The notes under the pieces: model-generated
What the model was told of the DNA's origin: nothing
The model's database searches: none
Seen by the model: only the letters and a program-made list of their open reading frames with translations
Assembly (NCBI GenBank): GCA_023390245.1
Contig: JAEWDF010000120.1
Span: 1-64,000 of the forward strand
Length of the DNA stretch: 64,000 nucleotides
Reading direction: 5' to 3'
Source: Pseudomonadota bacterium
GTDB lineage: Bacteria; Pseudomonadota; Alphaproteobacteria; Caulobacterales; Caulobacteraceae
Shown here: in pieces, positions 8,020-15,479 of the stretch
Numbering within the stretch: the first letter of the stretch is position 1
How the letters are laid out: every line of letters starts with the position of its first letter
Program-made: the position numbers and the translations under genes

Positions 8020-8418
8020 TCAGTCGGCGCGGTTCAGCCAGTCGTCGATCTGGGCCAGGCCCTCGCTGGTGCGGGCGCGGCGTTCGGCGGCGCCCTCGCG
8101 CAGCGCCCGCTCCTGTTCGACCGGATAGAGGGAACGCGGCTCCGCAGTGGACGGATCGGCCCTGCGGCGCGCCGCCTCAAGCTCCAGACGGCTGAGGCGC
8201 GCGTCCTGCTGCACCGAGCGCGCCAGGGCGGCGTTCGCCTCGGCCTGGGCGCGCAGGCGTTCGGTCTCGTAGCGGTGCTGGTCGGCGATCGCGGCCGCCC
8301 GTCCGCCGGGATAGGTCGACGCCGGATAGCCGTAGGGCGGATAGGGCGCGACCTGAGCCGAAGCGAACCCGCCGCCAAGGCAGGCCAGCACGCCGGAGAG
8401 AAGGATCAGACGGGTCAT
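8020..8418 (-). CDS. Small exported protein with charged helical region
   Basis: Chosen ATG at 8418 gives 132 residues with a signal peptide (MTRLILLSGVLACLGGGFASA). After a Pro/Tyr-rich linker (APYPPYGYPAST) the rest is highly charged and helical (HRYETERLRAQAEANAALARS onwards), probably a short coiled coil. I do not recognise the family. It could be a periplasmic protein of the many small helical types in Caulobacterales. It precedes the metallopeptidase gene by 65 bases on the same strand, so the two may form a transcript. Confidence 0.65.
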   Translation of the reverse strand: MTRLILLSGVLACLGGGFASAQVAPYPPYGYPASTYPGGRAAAIADQHRYETERLRAQAEANAALARSVQQDARLSRLELEAARRRADPSTAEPRSLYPVEQERALREGAAERRARTSEGLAQIDDWLNRAD

Positions 8419-8539
8419 GCTGGGGAAGATGGGCACGACGCCGCACGGGCCAAGCGCTGCCGCAACCTCCCCGCGCCGGGCGGATTGATAGGGCTCGTCC
8501 CCGAACCCCTTCACCCCAGACATCATGGAGAAGACGGAA

Positions 8540-9133
8540 ATGGCCCAGACCCTGTCCGGAAAGACGATCGCCGTGCTCGCCACCGACGGCGTGGAGCTTG
8601 TCGAGCTGAACGAACCGGTGAAGGCTTTGCGCGACGCCGGCGCGACGGTGGAGGTCGTCTCCCTGAAGGCCGGCGACTTCCAGGGTTTCAATCACCTGAC
8701 GCCCGGCGACAAGGTGACCGCGGACAAGGCGGTGGCCGGCGTGGACGCCTCGGCCTACGCTGCCCTGATGCTGCCCGGCGGCGTGGCCAATCCCGACCAG
8801 CTGCGCGGCGACGCCGACGCGGTGAAGTTCGTGCGCGCCTTCTTCGATGCGGGCAAGCCGGTCGCCGCCATCTGCCATGCGCCCTGGCTGCTGGTCGAGG
8901 CGGGCGTGGTCGAAGGCCGCACCCTGACCGGCTTCAAGACCATCCGCACCGATCTGCGAAACGCCGGCGCCAACGTGGTCGACGAGGCGGTGGTGGTCGA
9001 CGACGGTCTGGTCACCAGCCGCTGTCCCGACGACATTCCGGCCTTCAACGCCAAGATGATCGAGGAATTCGCCGAAGGCCGCCATCGCGCCCAGGCGGAC
9101 AAGACCGACCAGGCCGCGGCCGTGACGCACTAA
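8540..9133 (+). CDS. DJ-1/PfpI family protein (type 1 glutamine amidotransferase-like)
   Basis: I chose the second ATG (8540), because GGAGAAG lies at the right distance before it; the first ATG (8525) would add five residues. The 197-residue product has the DJ-1/PfpI fold: TIAVLATDGVELVEL at the start, a nucleophile elbow AAICHAPWLL with Cys112-His113, and the GFKTIRTDLRNAGA segment. Members act as deglycases, proteases or chaperones, often in stress response. The activity claimed for this subfamily (YhbO/PfpI) is disputed, so only the family is certain. It stands alone, convergent with the methyltransferase gene. Confidence 0.9.
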   Translation: MAQTLSGKTIAVLATDGVELVELNEPVKALRDAGATVEVVSLKAGDFQGFNHLTPGDKVTADKAVAGVDASAYAALMLPGGVANPDQLRGDADAVKFVRAFFDAGKPVAAICHAPWLLVEAGVVEGRTLTGFKTIRTDLRNAGANVVDEAVVVDDGLVTSRCPDDIPAFNAKMIEEFAEGRHRAQADKTDQAAAVTH

Positions 9134-9137
9134 GCCT

Positions 9138-9788
9138 TCACGGCATCGCCCAGACCGACGACCGCTTGATCTCCTGGTCTTCCAGCTCGCGCGTCGTCGG
9201 CACGCGGTATTCGGCCAGGAACGTCAGGCCGGAGCGCGGGAAATAGGTGCGGCCTGGGTCGCCGATCAGCACCCGCGTCCCTCGCGCCCGCGCCCGGCGC
9301 AGCCAGGCCAGCACCGCCTCGGTCATCGGCTTCTCATAACAGATGTCCCCGGCGCAGACGACGTCGACATCCGGCGGCTCGCGCTCCAGCAGATTGTCGC
9401 CGGTGAAGGCCAGGACCACGCCGTTGGACTCGGCGTTGGCGGCGACGGCGGCGGCGGAGAAGGGATCAATGTCGGCGCACAGGCATGAGGCGGCGCCCGC
9501 CCTCATCGCCGCGACGCCGACCAGGCCCGAGCCGGCGGCGAAGTCCAGCACCCGCTGGCCAACGACCTCGTGCGGGTTGTCCAGCAGCCAGCGCGCCAGC
9601 GCCTGCCCTCCAGCCCAGGCGAAGGCCCAGAAGGGCGGCGGCAGGCCCATCTCGCCCAGCTCCTCCTCGGTCAGCCGCCAGATCGGGGTGATCTCGTCGG
9701 CCAGCCACAGGGAGATTTCCGGCGCGTGCGGCACGGGTTGGAGGCGGGTGTTGTCGCGAATGAAGGCGGCGGGGTCGGCGATGCGCAT
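9138..9788 (-). CDS. Class I SAM-dependent methyltransferase (lysine methyltransferase-like)
   Basis: This 216-residue protein has the SAM-binding motif I VLDFAAGSGLVGVAAMRAGA, then the acidic end of strand 2 (CADIDPFS), and motif IV region DVVCAGDICYEKP. The N-terminal half contains PPFWAFAWAGGQALARWLL, characteristic of the METTL20/ETF-beta lysine methyltransferase-like and nicotinamide-N-methyltransferase-like group. It may methylate a protein lysine, but the substrate is not shown by context. The gene ends 4 bases from the converging PfpI gene. A terminator of the upstream cold-shock gene lies before its start. Confidence 0.8.
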   Translation of the reverse strand: MRIADPAAFIRDNTRLQPVPHAPEISLWLADEITPIWRLTEEELGEMGLPPPFWAFAWAGGQALARWLLDNPHEVVGQRVLDFAAGSGLVGVAAMRAGAASCLCADIDPFSAAAVAANAESNGVVLAFTGDNLLEREPPDVDVVCAGDICYEKPMTEAVLAWLRRARARGTRVLIGDPGRTYFPRSGLTFLAEYRVPTTRELEDQEIKRSSVWAMP

Positions 9789-9825
9789 GGCCGATCCCTT
9801 ATCATCGGCGTCTGACGCCGGATGG

Positions 9826-9860
9826 AAAAACGGGCGCGGAACCCGAAGTCCCGCGCCCGC
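9826..9860 (-). terminator. Intrinsic terminator of the cold-shock gene
   Basis: A perfect 9-base GC stem (CGGGCGCGG, 9831-9839, with CCGCGCCCG, 9851-9859) is followed on the minus strand by five T residues (9830-9826). It lies 18 bases after the cold-shock stop codon. Confidence 0.85.
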
Positions 9861-9876
9861 ATCCGTTTTCGAAGCC

Positions 9877-10080
9877 TTAGAGGAGCTTCAGGTCCACCGC
9901 GGCGGTCTTGCCGCGCTGGGTTTCGAGTTCGTACTCGACCTTGGCCTTCTCATCGAGGCCGGCCAGGCCCGCCTTCTGGACGGCGGTGATGTGCACGAAC
10001 ACATCCGAGCCGCCCGCGTCGGGCTGAATGAAGCCGAAGCCCTTGGTGGGATTGAACCACTTGACCGTACCGGTCGCCAT
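9877..10080 (-). CDS. cspA: Cold-shock protein, CspA family
   Basis: This is a 67-residue single cold-shock domain. RNP1 is GFGFIQPD and RNP2 is VFVHITAV, with the opening MATGTVKWFNPTKG. It is an RNA/single-stranded-DNA chaperone that melts mRNA structure. The upstream leader is long (the extensin gene ends 210 bases away) and holds a strong hairpin. A clean intrinsic terminator follows. Which csp paralogue it is cannot be decided; the name is generic. Confidence 0.95.
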   Translation of the reverse strand: MATGTVKWFNPTKGFGFIQPDAGGSDVFVHITAVQKAGLAGLDEKAKVEYELETQRGKTAAVDLKLL

Positions 10081-10250
10081 GTCTGCGTCTCCGTAAACGC
10101 GCTTGCCAGGCGGGGTCCCCGAGGGGCGACCCCGTCAGCCCATCTGGACGAGCTCGTTCAGGCGAAGGAGCGAGACGCGGGTTTGGACCCCACGCGAAAT
10201 CCGGACTGCCCGAGTCTTGTCACCCGGCTTTTCGGGTCGGTCAACAGCAA
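10081..10250 (-). promoter_or_regulatory. Cold-shock gene leader with hairpin and possible promoter
   Basis: On the minus strand a TTGACC hexamer (10244-10239) lies about 160 bases before the ATG, with a weak -10 17 bases further. The leader includes a stable hairpin, CGGGGTC (10111-10117) with GACCCCG (10128-10134), about 30 bases before the ATG. Long structured leaders are usual for cold-regulated csp mRNAs; regulation here is inferred. Confidence 0.4.
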
Positions 10251-10289
10251 AGCGATTCGCCGTTTCGGCGATTCAGGGTCGATTAGGCC

Positions 10290-11051
10290 CTAACCGCACA
10301 ATCCGCGCGGCGCGCCGTCCAGATGCAGGTGGTTCTCGTGCGCGGCATTGTAGTCGGGCGTCAGCACGGTCGAGAAGACGCGGCAGCCGCCGTTCCTCAG
10401 CGCGTGCAGGAAGCGCGAGCCGTCCGCCCCGGCCGGCCCCTCTCCCCGCCAGTCGGCCAGCACCGACACCGTCCGGCCGTCCTCCAGCCGCACCCCGGCG
10501 ACGTCCAGGGCGTTGGCGCGGGCGTGCTCGCTGGGCCGGTCGGCCTGGTCCTGGGAGCCGTAGATGCGCCGGCAGGAATAGGAGCCGTAATTGTCCACCC
10601 GGGCGACCGGCGAGCCCAGGATGGCGCGCGCGGCCGGCCGCAGCACCTGCCGGTCCCAGATGACGTAGCGCACGGCCAGCGGGCACTGCATGACGACATC
10701 GCGCGGGGCCAGCGGCGTCACCGCGCCGCCGGTGATGCGCACCGCCCCGCGCACGATGCAGAAGCCGCCGTCGTCGCGATCCTCGACCCGCTCGACCTGG
10801 ACGCCCGCCTCGCGCAGCACCTGCATGCAGGCCTCGGTCGCGCCGACCACCTCCTCCGGCGCGGCGGTGCGCGGCAGTTCGAAGTCGGCGACCTTGGCGG
10901 CGGTGGCCCGGCCGATCGGACGGTTCAGGTCCAGCGGCTTCCACGGCAGGTCCTGCGGCGGCGCATAGACGTTCAGCAGCGCGAAGGCGGCGCAGACCAG
11001 AAGCCCCACCTCCCACAGCAGATTCCAGAAGTCGGCGAAGTCGCGCTTCAT
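10290..11051 (-). CDS. Extensin-family protein (Extensin-like C-terminal domain)
   Basis: The ATG at 11051 gives 253 residues. There is one N-terminal membrane segment (LLWEVGLLVCAAFALLNVY). The C-terminal domain (about 75-253) carries the marks of the bacterial extensin-like family: HARANALDVAGVRL in the middle and HENHLHLD at the end, a His-rich zinc-site pattern resembling D-Ala-D-Ala carboxypeptidases. Several cysteines (ACMQV, GGFCIV, SYSCRR, GGCRVF, GLCG) suggest disulfides and a periplasmic location. Cell-wall peptidase activity is plausible but inferred. Divergent from ppk2. Confidence 0.85.
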   Translation of the reverse strand: MKRDFADFWNLLWEVGLLVCAAFALLNVYAPPQDLPWKPLDLNRPIGRATAAKVADFELPRTAAPEEVVGATEACMQVLREAGVQVERVEDRDDGGFCIVRGAVRITGGAVTPLAPRDVVMQCPLAVRYVIWDRQVLRPAARAILGSPVARVDNYGSYSCRRIYGSQDQADRPSEHARANALDVAGVRLEDGRTVSVLADWRGEGPAGADGSRFLHALRNGGCRVFSTVLTPDYNAAHENHLHLDGAPRGLCG

Positions 11052-11132
11052 GCCGCCCCACCATGCGCCGGCAAGACACAACGTGGCAACGCCGCCCTTG
11101 CCGCCGTCGGCGCCGCGGGCCAGTGTCCGGCC

Positions 11133-11876
11133 ATGGGAAAGAAGTCCGACTATGACGACGCCCTGGAGGCGCTCCAGATCGCGGTGGTGGAGACCCAGGC
11201 CTGGGCGATCCAGCAGGGCCTCAGGATCGTGATCGTGTTCGAGGGACGCGACACGGCCGGCAAGGACGGGGCGATCAAGCGGCTGACCGAATACATGTCG
11301 CCGCGCCAGACGCGGGTCGTCGCCCTGCCGAAGCCGACGGATCGCGAGGCGACCCAATGGTATTTCCAGCGCTACATCCCGCACCTGCCAGCGGCGGGCG
11401 AGACGGTGATCTTCAACCGCTCCTGGTACAACCGCGCCGGCGTCGAGCCGGTGATGGGCTTCTGCACGCCCGAGCAATACGCCCAGTTCCTGGAGGATGC
11501 GCCGCGCTTCGAGCGGATGCTGACCGATGACGGCGTGCATCTGATCAAGCTTTGGCTGGACATCTCGCGCGGGGAGCAGGCCAGGCGGCTGAAGGCGCGT
11601 CGCGCCGACCCGCTGAAGCGCTTCAAGCTGTCGGCGCTGGACGCGGAGGCGGAGGCCCGCTTCGACGCCTATTCCCAGGCGCGCGACCGCATGCTGGCCG
11701 AGACCCACGCCGACCACGCCCCCTGGACGGTGATCGACACCGACGACAAGAAGACGGCGCGGCTGAACATCATCCGCCATGTCCTGCGAGTCATCGGCCG
11801 GCCGGGCGCCGAGATCGACAAGCCCGACCCGAAGGTCGTCTATCCGGCCGACGAGGCCGGCAAGCGCCTGGCCTGA
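11133..11876 (+). CDS. ppk2: Polyphosphate kinase 2 (PPK2 class I)
   Basis: This 247-residue enzyme moves phosphate between polyphosphate and nucleotides, usually making GTP or ATP from the diphosphate. Walker A is FEGRDTAGKDGAIK (about 36-49), Walker B region is VIFNRSWYNRAGVEPVMGF, and the lid follows. Length and a single PPK2 domain fit class I. The ATG at 11133 follows directly after a non-coding stretch; frames running further upstream belong to the opposite strand's extensin gene. It is followed by ubiA 45 bases on. Confidence 0.93.
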   Translation: MGKKSDYDDALEALQIAVVETQAWAIQQGLRIVIVFEGRDTAGKDGAIKRLTEYMSPRQTRVVALPKPTDREATQWYFQRYIPHLPAAGETVIFNRSWYNRAGVEPVMGFCTPEQYAQFLEDAPRFERMLTDDGVHLIKLWLDISRGEQARRLKARRADPLKRFKLSALDAEAEARFDAYSQARDRMLAETHADHAPWTVIDTDDKKTARLNIIRHVLRVIGRPGAEIDKPDPKVVYPADEAGKRLA

Positions 11877-11921
11877 ACCGGCGGCCTTCACCGCAACTGC
11901 AATCCCGGTTAAGTCTGGACT

Positions 11922-12962
11922 ATGACTTCCGCCCCTCTCCCCGACGCCGCCGCCAACTGGGTGGACCGGCATGCGCCGGAAGGGCTGAAGCCGTGGCTGA
12001 AGCTGGGGCGGTTCGACCGGCCGATCGGCGTCTGGCTGCTGCTGCTGCCCGGCTGGCAGGGGATCGCCCTGGCGCTGGCCCAGTATCGCCAGGCGCCGGG
12101 TCTCTACGAGCTGTGGCTGTTCGTCGGCTTCGGGATCGGCGCCGCCCTGATGCGCGCCGCCGGCTGCGCCTTCAACGACATCGTCGACCGCGACTTCGAC
12201 GCCCGCGTCGCCCGCACGGCCCAGCGGCCGATCCCGTCAGGCCGCATCAGCGTCAAACAGGCCTGGGCCTTCGTCGTCGGATGCAGTCTGGTCAGCCTGC
12301 TGATCCTGTTGACCCTGCCGACCGCCGCCATCCTGCTGGGGGTCGGCTCGCTGGTCCTGGTGGCGGCCTATCCCTTCATGAAGCGCATCACCTGGTGGCC
12401 GCAGGCGTGGCTGGGCCTGACCTTCAACTGGGGCGCCCTGATGGGCTTCGCCGCCGCCCTGCCGCTGGCGACCGCACACCTCCTGCCGCCGGACATGGCC
12501 GGCGAGTTCCGCCCCTTCCTGTGGTCGCCCACAGCGCCCGGCGACCATGCCGTCGCCCTGGCCTGGCAAGCTTACCTGCCGGCCGTCCTGCTCTACGTCG
12601 GCGGCGTGTTCTGGACCCTGGGCTACGACACCCTCTACGCCCTGCAGGACATCGAGGACGACGTCCTGGTCGGGGTGAAGTCCTCGGCCCGGCGGCTGGC
12701 CTCGGCGGTGGCGCCGGGCGTCGCCGTCTTCTATGGGCTGGCGGTGGTGCTGGCGGGCGCGGCGGGGGTCGCGGCCGGCCTGGGGCCGGTGTTCTGGCTG
12801 GGCCTGATCGCCTACGCCGCGCACCTGGCCCTGCAGGTCCGCCGGATCGACCGCCACGACGGGCCGATGGCGCTGCGCCTGTTCCGGTCCAACCGCGAGG
12901 CGGGGCTGATCCTGCTGGCGGCTATCGCCCTCGGCGCCCTGGCCACGACCCCCTTGGGATGA
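11922..12962 (+). CDS. ubiA: 4-hydroxybenzoate polyprenyltransferase
   Basis: UbiA attaches the polyprenyl chain to 4-hydroxybenzoate in ubiquinone synthesis, in the inner membrane. The first Asp-rich motif NDIVDRDFD (85-93) binds the prenyl diphosphate with Mg2+, and the second (YALQDIEDD) follows in the middle. About eight hydrophobic helices are visible. At 346 residues it is longer than E. coli UbiA (290), owing to an N-terminal extension and an insert around residues 180-210. It ends 17 bases before the DUF3298 gene. Confidence 0.94.
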   Translation: MTSAPLPDAAANWVDRHAPEGLKPWLKLGRFDRPIGVWLLLLPGWQGIALALAQYRQAPGLYELWLFVGFGIGAALMRAAGCAFNDIVDRDFDARVARTAQRPIPSGRISVKQAWAFVVGCSLVSLLILLTLPTAAILLGVGSLVLVAAYPFMKRITWWPQAWLGLTFNWGALMGFAAALPLATAHLLPPDMAGEFRPFLWSPTAPGDHAVALAWQAYLPAVLLYVGGVFWTLGYDTLYALQDIEDDVLVGVKSSARRLASAVAPGVAVFYGLAVVLAGAAGVAAGLGPVFWLGLIAYAAHLALQVRRIDRHDGPMALRLFRSNREAGLILLAAIALGALATTPLG

Positions 12963-12979
12963 TCCTGAAGGAGACCCGC

Positions 12980-13810
12980 ATGACCTCCCCCGTCCGTCTT
13001 CTGCTGCTGGGCTGCGCGATCACGGCCGCCCTCGCCGCCTGCCAGCGACGCGAGAACAAGACCGAAACGGCGGCGCCCCCCGCCTCGCCCGCCGCCGTCA
13101 CTCCGGCGAGTGTCGGCGCGCCGATGGCCTATGAGAGCAAGACCCCCTATGCGACGGTCAAGCTGGATCTGCCGGCGGCCATCCGCGACAAGCCGGACCT
13201 GCACGCGCCGATCTATGCGGCGGCGGTCCGCGACCTGAAGCAGTTCTCGGAAGGGGCCCAGGCCGATCTGACCGAGGCCGGCGGCGGCTCCACGCCCTAT
13301 GAGAAGACCATCCGCTATTCGGCGGGCGCCGAGACCGGCAAGCTGTTCAGCCTGGCGCGGACCGATTTGGAATACACCGGCGGCGCCCATCCCAACACCA
13401 GCTTCGCCGCCGTGGTGTGGGACAAGGCGCTTAAGAAGCGGCTGGGCTTCGCCGACCTTTTCCGGCCCGGCGCCGACCTGTCGAAGCTGGACCAGGCCCT
13501 CTGCGACGCCGCCAACATCGCCAAGCAGGCCCGCTCGCCGGGCTCGGAGCGGGCCACGCTGGATGGCAAGATGTGGACCTGCCCCAAGGCGGTGGCCACG
13601 CCCTTCATCCTCGCTCCCGGCCAAACGCCGGGCAAGGCGGGCGGCGTGACCTTCCTGATCGGCGCCTACCAGATCGGGCCCTATGTCGACGGATACTACT
13701 GGATCACCCTGCCGCAGGCCGCCTTCCGCGACCTGCTGAACCCCGCCTACGCCGACGAGTTCGCGGGCGAGCCGGCGCAGGCGGGAGACGTGACGCCGAA
13801 GACGGACTGA
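12980..13810 (+). CDS. DUF3298/RsiV-like lipoprotein
   Basis: The ATG at 12980 has an AAGGAG site 6 bases before it. A lipoprotein signal (LLLGCAITAALAAC) is followed by a Pro/Ala linker. The body includes RTDLEYTGGAHPNTSFAAVVWDKA and a C-terminal LIGAYQIGPYVDGYYWITLP, matching the DUF3298 domain found in RsiV and related cell-envelope proteins. RsiV binds lysozyme in Bacillus; such a role here is speculation. It is probably cotranscribed with ubiA. Confidence 0.8.
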   Translation: MTSPVRLLLLGCAITAALAACQRRENKTETAAPPASPAAVTPASVGAPMAYESKTPYATVKLDLPAAIRDKPDLHAPIYAAAVRDLKQFSEGAQADLTEAGGGSTPYEKTIRYSAGAETGKLFSLARTDLEYTGGAHPNTSFAAVVWDKALKKRLGFADLFRPGADLSKLDQALCDAANIAKQARSPGSERATLDGKMWTCPKAVATPFILAPGQTPGKAGGVTFLIGAYQIGPYVDGYYWITLPQAAFRDLLNPAYADEFAGEPAQAGDVTPKTD

Positions 13811-13816
13811 GCCGGC

Positions 13817-14758
13817 TCACTCCGCCAGGAAGGCGTCCAGCAGGGCGGCGAAGTGCGCGGGCTGGTCGGCCATGATGAAGTGCCGGCTGCCGTCGACGCG
13901 CACCAGGGCCACGCCGCGCAAGTCGGCGTATTCGCGCGTCCACACGGCCTCGGCCATGGCGGCCGGCGCGCCGCCGTCGGCGTCGGCGGCGTAGAGGGAG
14001 GTGACCGGCGTCGTCATCGCCTTCAGGCCGGGCCGGGCGTCGATGGTCATCACGTCGCGCATGGCGGCCGCCAGGGCGTGGCGATCCGACGCCAGGCTCC
14101 AGTCCAGCACCGCCTCGCGCGTCGCGGGATCGCGGACGAGGCCGGCCGCCGTCTGCGTCTGGGCGGCGCGGAAGGCCTCGTCGTCGCTGTTCAGGATCGT
14201 CGCCACGGCCTGGTCGGCGAACGGGCGGGCGGCCTCGGCCGTGACCTGGGGACCGAACATGGCCGAATAGAAGGGCAGGCTGTCGACGCTCATCAGCCGG
14301 CCGACCGCCTCGGGATGGGCTTGGGCCAGGCGCAGCCCGACCAGGCCGCCCAGCGAATGGCCGACGACGGCGGGCCGCTCCAGGCCCTGGTCGCGGATGT
14401 AGGCGTCCAGCGCCTCCATGGCCGGCTCGACGAAGGCGCCGTCGCCGTGGCGCCAGGGTTCGCCGGCGAAGCCCGCCAGTTGGACCAGGTGCACGCGGCG
14501 GGTCGCCTTCAGCCGGTCGGCCGTGGCGCGCCAGATCTCGCGCGAGGACCCCAGGCCGGGGATCAGGATCACGTCGGGGCCCTGGCCGACCACCTCGACC
14601 GACAGGCGGTCGGACGCGAAGGGCGCACTGGCGGCGGCCTGGTCGACGGGTGCGGCCCTGGACGGTTCGGCAGCGACCGCGCAGGCGACCACGACGCCCA
14701 TGATGATCGCCAGGCGCGCGGGCCCGGGCGCGCCGCAGGGGCGAGCGAAATGGAACAT
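13817..14758 (-). CDS. Exported alpha/beta hydrolase
   Basis: A signal peptide (about residues 1-35) leads an alpha/beta-hydrolase fold of 313 residues. The oxyanion region is ILIPGLGSSREIW, the nucleophile elbow is VGHSLGG (Ser135), and the catalytic His is in VDGSRHFIMADQP. Substrate unknown; esterase or lipase-like activity is plausible. It is the last gene of a three-gene minus-strand unit with an XRE regulator and a membrane protein, 39 bases after the regulator and with its own AAGGAG site. It converges with the DUF3298 gene. Confidence 0.85.
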   Translation of the reverse strand: MFHFARPCGAPGPARLAIIMGVVVACAVAAEPSRAAPVDQAAASAPFASDRLSVEVVGQGPDVILIPGLGSSREIWRATADRLKATRRVHLVQLAGFAGEPWRHGDGAFVEPAMEALDAYIRDQGLERPAVVGHSLGGLVGLRLAQAHPEAVGRLMSVDSLPFYSAMFGPQVTAEAARPFADQAVATILNSDDEAFRAAQTQTAAGLVRDPATREAVLDWSLASDRHALAAAMRDVMTIDARPGLKAMTTPVTSLYAADADGGAPAAMAEAVWTREYADLRGVALVRVDGSRHFIMADQPAHFAALLDAFLAE

Positions 14759-14797
14759 GACGTTCTCCTTGGGATGTGAGGGTGTTTGGGGTCCCGA

Positions 14798-14998
14798 TCA
14801 GCCCGCGTGCGGGTTGTCGAAAATCTCTTCCACAGGCCGCGCGAACAGGGCGGCGATGCGATAGGCGAGATCGAGCGAGGGATCGTGCCGCTCGGTCTCC
14901 AGGGCAATGACGGCCTGGCGGGACACGCCCAGCGCCTGGCCAAGCTGTTCCTGGGTCCAGCCGCGCTCGACGCGCAGCAGCTTCAGCCGGTTCCTCAT
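14798..14998 (-). CDS. XRE-family helix-turn-helix regulator
   Basis: A 66-residue protein that is almost only a Cro/C1-type HTH: MRNRLKLLRVERGWTQEQ, recognition helix region LGVSRQAVIALE, then PSLDLAYRIAALF. This compact type commonly occurs paired with a small membrane protein. Its ATG overlaps the upstream gene's stop by 4 bases (translational coupling). The palindromes in the promoter region are good candidate operators, so it probably represses its own operon. Confidence 0.9.
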   Translation of the reverse strand: MRNRLKLLRVERGWTQEQLGQALGVSRQAVIALETERHDPSLDLAYRIAALFARPVEEIFDNPHAG

Positions 14999-15402
14999 CG
15001 GCTGCTCTTGATCAAAGGCGCGACAAGGCCGAAGCAGGCCCAGAACAGCGGATAGATCAGCCAGGCCGGGACGTGCGGCGCATTGGCGTAGCTCTCGCCG
15101 AAGCCCCAGAGCGTCGCCAGGGCCATGGCCAGGCCCGCCGAGAGGATGAACTGTTTCGCCGTCACGGCCCGGACGAATTCATCCGACTCCCGCATCAGCG
15201 AGAGCGTGGCCCAGATCTGTCCGACCACCGGCGCGGCGACCGCGACGGCCAGGGCCCAGGCGACGGGTTTTCCGATGATCTCGTCGAAGGCGCCGAAGAT
15301 GGCGGCGACGTTGACGGCCACATAGCCGGCCATGAAGGCCATGGTCCGGATGACGTAGCGCCGGTGCGGCGGGCCGACGTTGCGGGATGCGAGCTGCAGC
15401 AT
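14995..15402 (-). CDS. Small four-helix membrane protein paired with XRE regulator
   Basis: The protein of 135 residues has about four hydrophobic segments (MAFMAGYVAVNVAAIFGAF, VAWALAVAVAAPVVGQIW, FILSAGLAMALATLWGF, WLIYPLFWACFGLVAPL). The loop between the second and third is charged (MRESDEFVRAVTAK). I do not recognise a functional family, but the arrangement membrane protein plus tiny XRE regulator is widespread in Proteobacteria. AGGAGG lies before the ATG and touches one arm of a palindromic operator. Confidence 0.75.
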   Translation of the reverse strand: MLQLASRNVGPPHRRYVIRTMAFMAGYVAVNVAAIFGAFDEIIGKPVAWALAVAVAAPVVGQIWATLSLMRESDEFVRAVTAKQFILSAGLAMALATLWGFGESYANAPHVPAWLIYPLFWACFGLVAPLIKSSR

Positions 15403-15410
15403 GGTTGCCT

Positions 15411-15468
15411 CCTGTCAGGTCAACCTGACAGGAGGGCGATGTAATGTCAACCTGACTTTTTGTCAGGT
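15411..15468 (-). promoter_or_regulatory. Promoter with two palindromic operator sites for the XRE operon
   Basis: Site 1 (15411-15432) is a perfect 10-base inverted repeat CCTGTCAGGT/ACCTGACAGG with a 2-base centre. Site 2 (15450-15468) is ACCTGAC/GTCAGGT with a TTTTT centre, and an extra TCAACCTGAC copy overlaps it. On the minus strand CTGACA (15466-15461) and TACATC (15443-15438), 17 bases apart, form a plausible promoter. Site 2 covers the -35, and site 1 covers the expected start site and part of the Shine-Dalgarno. Regulation by the downstream XRE protein is inferred. Confidence 0.65.
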
Positions 15469-15479
15469 CTAGATAACTC

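Noticed and set aside
11552..13810. 752-residue plus-strand frame that looked like a large fusion
   Set aside because: Only the last 276 residues (from the ATG at 12980) are a lipoprotein; the rest runs out of frame through ppk2 and ubiA.
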